A stretch of 64,000 nucleotides of DNA from Siderastrea siderea (taxonomy: Eukaryota > Cnidaria > Anthozoa > Scleractinia > Rhizangiidae): assembly GCA_964030785.1 (NCBI GenBank), contig OZ034967.1, positions 48,457,533-48,521,532 of the forward strand. Direction: 5' to 3'. A model generated the notes under the pieces. The model was not told where the DNA came from. It was given only the letters and a program-made list of their open reading frames with translations, and did not search any database. Shown piece by piece: positions 10,344 through 20,289 of this stretch. The translations under genes were made by a program, and so were the position numbers. Position 1 is the first letter of the stretch; each line of letters opens with the position of its first letter.

Positions 10344-13300
10344 TTACATCATCACGCGTTCGAGCAGTGCGCGTGTAAGAGGTCTGAAGTCAGGGCTGAA
10401 ACTCTCTTCATGCAATCTCAAAAGTCTTTTTAAAAAGATTTGTTCAGGAAGCCGAGCCGAGAACTTAGCCCGGTTAAGAATGGTCATATAATCGGCCTCT
10501 AAGGTTCTCTTTCTCCACTGAAAGTAGTTAACCACCTTAAATCTTGAGTTGCCGCCTATAAACGCATTTCTAACCAATTTGCTAACTTGCAAAATGTGGG
10601 GTTTTAATATGTAATACACTGCTGAAGCTTAATTTAGTAACACATGATGAGACGATTTGTTTGTACTAGTTCTTAAAAACAATTTCCAATCTGTAGGTTA
10701 CAATACAGCCCAAGTAATGAAAGGATGGGCCCACTATTACGCAGTTAAAAAAGTTGAGCTTTTCGTAATGCGTAATATACGTTTCGATTGAGGTCTAAGA
10801 CGTTTCAATGAAAAAAAATAAAGAGCAATTGGTTTTAGCGTAAGGAATTCATACCTTCTATCTCTGCTATCATTCTTTTGAAGTCTGGGGCCGTTCCGTT
10901 AGCGTGATACATGCGTCGCATGACATACATATCTGGATCTAGATCTGCACCGCTTGGTTTGTAACTTCTCGGATACTTGAAGATCTCTGAGACGTCGCCA
11001 TTTGAATTTCGTTCCACCTTGAGGTAAGAAGTGATTACACCATTGTGGTTCCAAACTCCAAGATCGTCGGCTCGTATGTCACGTCGGCCTTTAAGGTTTG
11101 CAAGGTTTACCAAAAAACAACAGTTCCTCTGCACGCCTATTGGCTGTTTTTGGCAAACAGTGTTTGAAGTGGGGTTTGTCGTTAGCAGGGTGTGTGCTGT
11201 CTTCGTAACAGAAAATTTGCCGTCATCCATTTCAGTCAATGGAAAGGATAGATTTCCATCAAAGTAGTTTACATCATTAGAATACGTTGCATTCTCCCTA
11301 AAAGGTAGATTTGTCAAAATGAGTTATTAGCCAAGGAAAGGGTGGCGAAACAAAGGGGGTTAGGAATACGCTATTTCTTAGGTAAACAAACATTCACACA
11401 CTGTGCGTGTACGTATTTTAGAATTTTAGAGCTTGTTGAGCTCTATAAGTGATAAAACTCCGCAAATCAAAACGGTCTTTTAATCTTAGGTCCAACTTGC
11501 ATTTTAAATGTGTTGAATACAAAAATACAATTGTGTTTGACATGCCTCGATGAAATTTGATAAAGTGGGTATTTCTATCGAGAGAAAAGGAAAGGTGTTA
11601 TTTATGTCGCTACAGTACAGTGGAGAAAAAGGCACTAATAGAATCAAAACCTTAACGGAATGGAGAAAATTTTCTCAGCTATTTTCTTGAGTTACCTGCT
11701 CTCACTGAATGTGAGTAATCTTTCGTTTCTTCGTGACTGCTTTGAGGAGAATGCTTCCTCATGATCGCCAAACTTCAATCTGAAAGAAAAAAGTGCTCTT
11801 TAACCCATTGACTCCTGAGGAAATTTACGCGCGACCACCCCCAATTTCCTGAACATTTTTCAGCATTCAGTCGAAATAAACGACTTGAAAAAATTAACAC
11901 AATGCGCAGTAGATAAAGACAAATTCTCAGCTTTTGTTGTTACGTTTTATTTCCCCATGGATAGTTAGTGAGTTATTTTTTAATTACAAGGATTTGTCAG
12001 GATCGAAAATATATTGTCAAATTTACCTCCAAAACAAGATTTAAGAAATTTTTTCAACCGCGCGCCATTTGCAGTCAAAATCGCAGACAGTAAACTTTGC
12101 AGTTGTCATTCTCATGAGAAAAGCCGTGTCCATTCCCGATATATTGCACAATTATTATTCATCACAACTTTTAGTCCAACCACTTTTTCAACACCAAAGG
12201 GAAAATAGCGAAGTTTAACTTAGTAGAAAATCTGCAAAACGCTCAGAAATGCATGTGCTTGGTACAAAAAGCAAACACGTGCTCAGAGACACGTATTCCT
12301 ATGCTGTTCCTTTACCGTTCAAAATACTCCAACCGGGAATCACAGCATAATTCCATAAAATTTTTAAACAGATTCCATTCATTTGACATTACAAAGAAAG
12401 CCACTTTTCATTTATTTCTATAGCAGCGAAATTTTAACATGAAACGAAGAAAAATTTGAGACGATCACTGCCACAAAAGGATCAGGTTTCAGGGTCAAAA
12501 TGGAAGCTTATGCAAATAACTGTTGGCATGTTTAGATCTATTTTCGTTGTGAGAATTGAACAAATATGCTTGTAGAAATAAAAAGAATCTTCAGAAAAGA
12601 AAATTTTATGCAAAATGAAGAAAAAAGTCACGAATCGAAGAGGGAAAGCATGCTTTAAAACACAGATGGCGCAACAGAAATAAGCGCGTCTGCTTTCGAT
12701 TCGTACACAAAAAATACAGCGCAAGAAGCACAGTCATTTCTGATCTGATGGTTAAATTTAATAGTTTGCTGAACCAGTGAGTTAAACAGCACATCATAGG
12801 AAATAAAATTTACACTGAAAGAGGTTCATTACCTGGTCTAATTGTTCAAAGGAAAGATTCACAAGTCTTGATTTCTGCTCGCAAAATTTGACTCCACGCG
12901 GTCTTCAAGTCTTGTCGAATCGGCTAAACTTTTCATCGCTTTGTACTAGAAAACTATCCACTTCAAAGCATCCTAAACATTCACTGATCTAAAGCAAAAT
13001 TTTTGCCTTTAATTTTGAGACTCAGAGAGGTTTTTTTTCCCCGTATAGAGCGAAAGAGAACCGTAAATTGCACTACCTCTCCGTGCGTAAACAACATGCT
13101 GCGCCATTTTTCTTCATCGCAAATCGAGGGACGAAAAAAAGTCTTTCTAGTACCCCGAAAGAGCTCCAAAAATATGCGCAAAAGACATATTCTGATTGGT
13201 TTATTTGTCCCCTTTAACAATAGAACAATAGGGGAACCAAAATCCTTAAGGAGGGGAGGGTAGAGGCTTTTTCAAACACATGGTTTTACCGGGGCGGTTT

Positions 13301-14961
13301 CGGGCGCTTCAGGGAATTCAGGGGTTGTCGCGCACGGGCGGTTTCGGGCGCTTCAGGTGTCAATGGGTTAAGTTTAGTTCAATGCTTTTAAACTGCTGCA
13401 GCTTTCAATGATTATTTTTTATGCGTCTGTTTTGTCCGCCGGTATAGAATGGTATGGAAGGAGGATCTTATTCGGCTGTGGGAAGCCTAACAAAGACGCT
13501 CGGAAAACTTCTGGAATGACCTTGACGTACTCTTATTTGCGAACGCTCCAAAGACCCTTTTGAAAATTATGGCTATTACTATACTTTGATGTTTCCTTGT
13601 CAATTAAAAATAAGTCACTCAAATCTTGACGTTTGAAAGAGAAATCTCATGATGACTGGCACCTCAGAAAATTATTTGTTTTACTAACCTTAGAATATTG
13701 ATTATTTTGTGCCTTGTCTTAAGGGTTTATTGGCGAGGGACACTGGAAATCAGTTCGAGAGAAAGGACACACGCATGCAATGAACAGGCAATAACAAAGT
13801 AACCACGTCTACGAGGAAGACAAAACAGAACAGAACGCTTGCAGTTTGTTTTGAACACCTTAGAAGCTCGAAGACTCACAAGTACATTTTCCAGGCTTTC
13901 GCCAAAAATCGAATACTTTTAAGCATAGAATAGATACTTTTCTTTAAGTGGGCTGTTTTCTGGAGAGGAAATGACAATGACTTCGACGGTATCTGCCTTT
14001 CCCTTTTCTCCAACCTTCACTGTATTGCTGAAAGGCTAACGTTAAGGGTGTTATCAAAACGTATACAGCTAAGCTACAAGTAGTCTCTACTCCTGCTCAG
14101 AGATAGCCGAGCGAAAAGAACACGCGAGCGGGCGCGAAAATCACCTGCCGCGTGGAAACTTAACACGCGTGTGGTGTGCCGGAATGAGGCTCACTACATG
14201 AGCGGATCATTACATGCGCGTCAGCAGTCAGTATAGCAACCAAGAACATGCAGATTTTTTTAACGATGCAGGGGAAGGGGGGAGGAAGGAGAGACTGTAA
14301 AATCCCGAAGATCCACTAAATCAACACCTGAACGGCATAAATATTCGGAATATATTAAACGATGTTAGCCGCTAAATCAAGTCAATTTGAGAAATGCCAT
14401 TTTCCCTTGCAGATCGAACAGGGAGTCCTTCCTTGGAACCCGGGAACTTGGCAAGTCTGCAATGTGTAGGGCGTGGACATGGTCGTTTTTGAGCCACGAA
14501 CGGGACCCGGAAGTCACATGCTCTTTTCATTTGCTCGTATTGTCAATTTTTCAGGTTTCTTAGCGCGAACTTGTAAATGAGGGATGTCCAACTGCTTGCA
14601 GGTGGGGAGGTTAACAAAACAACAACAACAGCAACGGTTGCCGCCTATAGCTCAAAACGACTGTGCTCAAGACATAAGCTCTCTATTACCACAACACGCA
14701 CAACAAGCAGACACTTTCGTTTTTGTCAAAACGTAAGAGGCCTGCCCCGTTTATAATTCACTTTCTCGCAATTTATTGTATTACACAGCAACGATGAATT
14801 GTTTAAACTTATTTAAGTCTTTTAAAATGAAATGATATTTTTGGACGGGCAATAAAATCAGTTTACCTCTGTCAAGGTATCCGTACGGTAATATTAGAAC
14901 CACGTGTAATTTAACAACTCACCTCACTTCGCACAGAAACTTGATGCTGTCATCTTTTTCG
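10344..14961 (-). CDS. Uncharacterised multi-exon gene (five exons recognised)
   Basis: Exons on the minus strand: 14961-14923, 14027-13938, 11779-11696, 11297-10855 and perhaps 10585-10344. The first four have pyrimidine-rich AG acceptors and GT donors, and every junction keeps one frame (each exon starts with the last base of a codon). Exon 14961 with exon 14027 gives KFLCEVSNTVKVGEKGKAD, which looks like the end of an Ig-like strand. Exon 11297 carries the conserved-looking block CQKQPIGVQRNCCFLVNLAN, DDLGVWNHNG and YVMRRMYHANG. I have seen similar blocks in cnidarian predicted proteins, some with a MULE-type transposase region, which is absent here. The last exon (KLVRNAFIGGNSRF ... stop) fits in phase but has a weak acceptor. 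The 5' end is unresolved; MDDDSEEE at 15106 is one candidate start. A piggyBac-like element sits in the intron 11780-13937. Function unknown. Confidence 0.5.
11804..13367. mobile_element. piggyBac-like non-autonomous element (1564 bp)
   Basis: The ends CCCATTGACTCCTGAGG and ...CTTCAGGTGTCAATGGG are inverted copies, each flanked directly by TTAA (11800-11803 and 13368-13371), the piggyBac target site. Subterminal GCGCGAC and GGGCGGTTTCGGGCGCTTCA repeats lie near the right end. There is no transposase frame, only AT-rich filler, so mobilisation would need a piggyBac transposase in trans. It is inside an intron of the surrounding gene. Confidence 0.8.
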
Positions 14962-15530
14962 CTGAAAAGGGAAAGGCTAACATTTATACCATTCCTCTGT
15001 AGGTTCACATAAATTCAAGATACAAGTCGAAGAGATTTATCTTAACTCTTAACCAAAAATACCGGCTTTAATAAAATCTCTTCCTCTGAGTCGTCGTCCA
15101 TCTTGCAAGGCCAGTGAACTGCACCAATAGTCCAAGTAAACCAATCACAAGCTTCCCATTGTCACCGCAAACGTGACCTTCAAAATTACCCACGGATACA
15201 AAATGTTTTACATTCTTTCGTGGTCTTGAACGTGTAACGCACTTTGTGTGCAAAATCTGTCACGCCATGCCCAAAAGTAAGTTATCGCAACCGTGAAGTG
15301 TTGTATGGTGAATTGAATTATTATCCAGGATCGGCCCACCCCTAGAATTTCACTTATATCCATGACGTCACATCTGTTTGTCGAGAGTTGTAATGCAAAT
15401 CTCGCATGAGTTACAACAACTTTACTAATTACATTGAAATATTCAAAATCAAATCTTTGTTGATGTAAAGGGCACCAATGTTATTTTTTGGCATTAAATT
15501 CGATGCTTTTACTAAGTTAAAGATAACAAG
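14962..15530. other. Unassigned region upstream of the five-exon gene
   Basis: A minus-strand open frame of 61 codons (15068-15253) and an ATG at about 15106 (MDDDSEEE..., reaching CCG|GTATTT) could be a first exon. The phase does not match exon 14961, so it is not annotated as coding. Confidence 0.25.
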
Positions 15531-15532
15531 CT

Positions 15533-15600
15533 TCGGAAATCTTCGGGTGATCAGCAAAAGTCTTCGGAAAATTCGGAAATCTTCGTTAACCTTCTGAGGT
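15533..15600. repeat. Short CTTCGGAAATCTTCG-type repeats
   Basis: CTTCGGAAATCTTCGGGTGA recurs in degenerate form several times over about 70 bases, just before the minisatellite at 15655. Confidence 0.5.
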
Positions 15601-15654
15601 CCTCGGGTCAAGTCTATGCGTAAGCGGTCTGAGCGTTGACTACTATTATTGGTG

Positions 15655-15843
15655 TTCAAGGGTGTTCCTGGCTGTATTGAGGGTATTCCGGGGCATTATG
15701 GGATGTTCCGGGGTGTTCCGGGGGTGTTCTGAGGGTGTTCCAGAAGTGTTCCGGGGTGTTCCGGTGGTGTTCCGGGGGGTGTTCCGGGATGTTCCAGGGG
15801 TGTCCCAGGGTGTTCCGGGGTGTTCCGGGTGTGTTCCGGGTTT
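15655..15843. repeat. Minisatellite, about 10-bp unit GTTCCGGGGT
   Basis: Some 18 imperfect copies of GGTGTTCCGG occur in a row, with variants GTTCTGAGG and GTTCCAGG. Open frames run through it on both strands with proline/threonine-rich or valine/phenylalanine-rich translations. These are by-products of the repeat, not genes. Confidence 0.9.
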
Positions 15844-15899
15844 TACAGACACCCTTCATTATCTGTGGCATTTCCAAAGGGCTCATAATTTTCCAATAG

Positions 15900-17299
15900 G
15901 CCACTCATTTTAAGTAGCTTTGTTTACAAAGAAATTGCAGCCTGTACGCTTGTGAACTTGATCATCCCTAGTTTTTTGGTACATAATGTCTTGCAAGGGG
16001 ATATTTAAATATAAGTTTTATTCTTTGTGTACTTTAGTCACGCGGTTCATTCTCCATCTGTTTATCATTTGGTTTCACTAAGCTAAAGTTGAGCTACCTA
16101 TTTGGTAACATCCTCTGAGCACTATGATGAGACATATTCCCCAATCATGAAAAGTGGTGAATATTGGTTTTCTGTGCATGCCCCCCCCCCCTCAACTGAT
16201 CACAGCAGAAAAGAAGATTTGCCAAGTGCCATGGATAATGAATTGCTTACTCTTAGATGGCTTTTTTGTGTTGCAATTACAGGTTATTTTTACAAGTCAC
16301 ACAGTGTTTTGAATTCATTTACAGCTTCTCCAAAGCAAAATGTGACAAAAATACCCTGCAGTACTACACAATGAAATTTTCAAGAGCCTGTCAACAGATG
16401 TGGGTTGGAATGAACATCACCCAGTAATTTGAGCAGAACACAAAATGATCAATGGTCAGATTGAGATATACTGGACTTCAACATTTATTTTCACAATTCA
16501 GTTAACATGTTTAACATAGGTTATAGTCTGTGTTCAGCTTTTGCTGCTTTGACAACTGCAGGACCTGCAAAAATCAATTACAGATGTGATCAGTGTGACA
16601 ATAAATATAATACTTTTTCAGCAAACAACAAACAGTGGCCATCACACCTTGTTACTATCCCACATTTTATCTCTTGAAAAGGCAATTGAAGAAAATACAC
16701 TTGCTGCTGATTTGATTTTCATGCAAGTCCAATCAAAACAGAGGTAAGGAAAACTATTTCGTAGCATGATTTTTATAAAGGATAGGGTTTAGTGGTTTGG
16801 GAGTTGATATGTTTCATCTGGGAAAACTTTGCTTGAAATAAAATTCTTGCATGAACATGTATGAACTGTTGACTTGCAAGTTTCTTCAGTGATGACAACA
16901 TAAACATTGTAATTAAGTAATCAATCTGAAAAATTGGTGAACAGACGTGGAATTTTGGAAAAATAAGAAATGCTTACAGCCTATTTTTCCTAACTTGCTT
17001 AGTCTTCTTTCTGCTTAGGTGGCACATAAGGTCCTTTCAAATCTCCCAAAATGTCTAAACAAATCACGCAAAGTTCCATTCCCAGCTGAAATGACGTTTA
17101 CAATCTATAAAGAAAGTTTTACACTACCAAATAAAATAAACACTTCCTGTCTCCACTTCATTTAATGTTAAATGGCTGTAAACCAATCACAACTTGTAGT
17201 TACAGAAAATCTCCCCACTACCCCCCTCCCCACCAACACATAAAGAGCGAGAGAGTGTTTCTTGAACTCCAAAAAAAGTAAAGAAAATTATATATAAAC
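15900..17299. other. No supported feature
   Basis: AT-rich, with a poly-C tract at about 16180. A 90-codon frame at 16102-16374 starts with GTG, crosses the poly-C tract and has no recognisable domain. It may be 3' flank of the RAG1-N-like gene. Confidence 0.4.
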
Positions 17300-17328
17300 T
17301 TTATTAAAATTTCTAGAGAGTGAGGGCG

Positions 17329-17994
17329 TCATTTGCTCCTTCCAGCAAGGTAATCTTTGTTGCTGCATTTCACTCTGCATTTCACTCTGCATTTCATGCA
17401 AATGTATTTGGGATGCACATTGGGTGAATCAACCAGCACAGACACTTTCCAAATTTCACGGATTTCATTTGCACATTTAAGGACTTCTGCTTTCCTTTCT
17501 TTCCCTTTCAGCTTAACTCCACAAATTCGGCAAAGTGCCTCAAGCAATCGTGTGTGCTCTTCCATGTACTTGAGAGATAAAAATGAAAACGGTTCCCGTT
17601 AACACAAAGGAACGACGCAGTACACAAGCATTACGACGGCAGCGGTTTGTCTACACTCGTAAAGCCTCATATTCAAAGATACCTTACATAAAATCGATGT
17701 TGCTTACACTCGTGAAATTTTGCACGATGAAGCTTTAACAACACTAGAACTAGTAAAAAATAAAACCAGCTCAATAAAAAATGGGTGAATGCTACAAAAT
17801 AATGCTTATTCTTTACTTACCTTAAAATCTGACCCGCAAAAATCGTAACTACATCGTCGATTAATACAAGCAAAATCCAAAGATATAAATATCGCAACTT
17901 CCAAAATGGCCACCAATGCTTCTTCTTGTCTTTTGCTCGCTGAAAGTCCTGGATGAACGCTGTGAGAGACTGGAAACAATAAATTTCTTTGCAT
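17329..17994 (-). CDS. Small protein with a RAG1 N-terminal-like zinc domain
   Basis: Exon 17568-17329 encodes ALCRICGVKLKGKERK, then LKCANEIREIWKVSVLVDSP, NVHPKYICMKC and a short tail ending in TGA. The order C-x2-C, long helix-like spacer, V-H-P, C-x2-C matches the zinc-binding region in the N-terminus of RAG1 and in the stand-alone N-RAG-like transposon proteins described in invertebrates (from memory). The 13-bp duplication GCAGAGTGAAATG repeats CRVKC. An upstream exon 17994-17821 ends at the strong donor TTTTAAG|GTAAGTAAAG. It joins in phase 0, adding a start Met and a Cys-containing segment (ACINRRCSYDFC). AATAAA lies about 25 bp after the stop (17305-17300). The domain probably binds zinc and nucleic acid or acts as an E3-like accessory; no catalytic recombinase region is present. 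Confidence 0.55.
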
Positions 17995-18060
17995 GCGTGT
18001 GACTTTTGAAAAACGGCCGCCATTTTCCTTGCGAACAATAGCTTCATGACGTCATTGCTG

Positions 18061-18076
18061 TCCCGATATATCGGGA
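18061..18076. other. 16-bp perfect palindrome
   Basis: TCCCGATATATCGGGA is self-complementary and lies about 70 bp upstream of the candidate first exon of the RAG1-N-like gene. It could be a dimeric factor site or chance. Confidence 0.4.
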
Positions 18077-18096
18077 CAATCTGGTCTGTTGACACG

Positions 18097-18490
18097 AAGT
18101 GTCAATTGCTACCGGGAAAAGAAACAAAAAATGGTTATTCAGTGTTAAATGTGGTATTACGTGACAAGGTGGGAAATCTGTGTCAAGTTCAGAGCATTTT
18201 ATTGCAATAAAAGGTAAAGAGATGGAACTGAGACATTGAGAGATGGAATACTGAGCCAAAGTAGTTTAACACAAAGTGTCAATTGCTACCGGGAAAAGAA
18301 ACAAAAAATAGTTATTCAATGTTAAATGTGGCATTACGTGACAGGGTGGGAAATCTGTGTCAAGTTCAGAGCATTTTTTTGCAATAAAGAGACGGAACTG
18401 AGACATCGAGAGATGGAATACTGAGCCAAAGTAGTTTAACAGGAAGTGTCATTTATTACCGGGAAAATAACCAAAACATAGTTATTCCAT
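18097..18490. repeat. Tandem repeat, unit about 170-177 bp, 2.2 copies
   Basis: The unit beginning AAGTGTCAATTGCTACCGGG at 18097 recurs at 18274 and, partially and more diverged, at 18444. Shared landmarks include TGGGAAATCTGTGTCAAG and ACTGAGCCAAAGTAGTTTAA. Confidence 0.9.
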
Positions 18491-18699
18491 TACTTTTTCT
18501 TTTCTTTTTTTCTTTTTTTTTTTTAAGTTTTCAATCAGTATTTTTTTTACCATACTTTATTTAACAACCACAAGTAGTTTACATCTGCATTACAATAAAA
18601 AACAAAAACCAAAAAAAACAAAAAAAACATGAACTAATAGATAGCTACAAATACACTATAAACAAATCAACTAAAGGAAAAAAAACAGTAAAGTACATA

Positions 18700-20272
18700 G
18701 GGTTATTCCAGAAAAAATCCACACACCCCCGACGGATGGCAAGAGTTTTTGACCCCCCCTTCCTCCCAGATTTCCTGTACCTTTAGACCCCTCCGCCTGC
18801 CCCGATTTCCAAGGCCAGAGACCCCCCTCCCGCCCGGATTTCCCTGATTTACTATGGGCCCTAAATTCAATATTCAGTCTGGTGAAAATAAGTAGAATCG
18901 CATCCTGAAGATAATGACTGTGGAGCTCAATTTTAATTTTAATTTGTTCTTGTGATATCAACGGAAATTACCAACGGGTTTTGTACTCGTAACAACATGA
19001 TTTAAAGTTATTTTCTTCCGTTTTAACACTGAACTACAGCTGTAGCCCATTCCTGTGGAAATGCTCAATGAAGCTGATAGCGGCGAATAAAATAAATGAA
19101 TAAGTAAAATTATATAAATCGTCAATGTAAGAACTCGAGAACGGAGTATTGAATTGCGTCTACCCGAGGTCAAATCAACTTTCAAATCGAAACTTTTCCC
19201 GGACGTATTCTTGCCATAATTGAAATAAATGTTAAATAAAACTTAGAGTTAGAATTAAAGTTAACGACGGCAGCGGTAATTTAACAGGAGAATGATAAAT
19301 TTAGCCCGTTGAAATTTATTTCGTGCTCCTTCTGTTGCAGACGCAATTTGCATACGTCAAAAGTAATTTAAAACCTATTTGTAACGCAATTATTTCATAA
19401 ACTGCCCTGCCATCTGTGACGCGAAAAGTATCCGATTTATATTCCTCTATACCAGCAACACACAGAAGATACTCAATGACAGACTGAGATTTTAAAGATA
19501 TTTTTGCCCAAGAAACATTCGTTAGCAGAAGCAAAGGAAACATGTCACAAGAAAACGTGTCCGGAGACACGCGCATTCCGATACAGTGTGCAAGTTTATT
19601 ATTTTACATTTCACTTTCTTGGTTTTTGTGTTCCTTCAAATTGACAAGATAAAAATTTATGACAGACAAACAACTATAAGAAATGAAATTCATTTGAGCA
19701 AGGCATTTGTAACTTGAGTTTTTGTTGCAAAAGCGAGAGCGAGGGAAACGATAGCTCACAAACTTGTCAACACTCGCGTCGAATGCAGTCGACTTGTCCA
19801 ATTTATTTCTTGAGAGATGACTCAAGCGACTACGTTGTTGCTCATTTTTTTTCATCTCTAAACTGTCAACTTACATTTGGCCAGTACTGTAATACAGTAC
19901 AAAGCTCCAAGCTTTAAACTTGGTTCGCTCAGCATGCTTCGTAGCTATCACGTCAACCGCACGCTTCGTGTTTTCTCCTTTTATCACTTTTATAATATTC
20001 TTTGTAGAATCTTTGAAACTGAACCCAAAAGCGTTTAAGGTAAGAAATGTGTACTTTGAAAGACTACTACTTTCTTCCGTAGGAAGGAAGTTTCTTCTGT
20101 AAAGTCAAAGATCTAAAAAACTGAGGTTACATTTTTTAATGACCCCCGAAGAAGAGTTTTAAGTCTAGAGACCCTCTCCCACATGGATTTCCGGAGCCCT
20201 TGATCCCCTCTCCCGTAAGAATTTCCAGCGTGCCATCCGTCGGGGAGGTGTGGATTTTTTCTGGAATAACCC
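18700..20272. mobile_element. Non-autonomous DNA element (1573 bp) nested in the LINE
   Basis: The left end GGGTTATTCCAGAAAAAATC (continuing to GACGGATGGCA) is mirrored by the right end ...TGCCATCCGTCGGGGAGGTG up to GGAATAACCC. These TIRs are about 40 bp, slightly diverged. Subterminal CCC/TTTCC-rich stretches also mirror each other. Flanking ATA on both sides (18697-18699, 20273-20275) is a likely 3-bp target duplication. No transposase is encoded. Superfamily uncertain; I would look at PIF/Harbinger or ISL2EU first. Confidence 0.75.
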
Positions 20273-20289
20273 ATAGACAGTTAGATGCT

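Noticed and set aside
15655..15843. CRISPR-like array
   Set aside because: No unique spacers; a eukaryotic minisatellite with directly adjoining units.
15646..15913. Open frames of 68-83 codons on both strands
   Set aside because: They are simple translations of the GTTCCGGGGT minisatellite.
16102..16374. 90-codon plus-strand frame
   Set aside because: Starts with GTG, crosses a poly-C tract, no domain or splice context.
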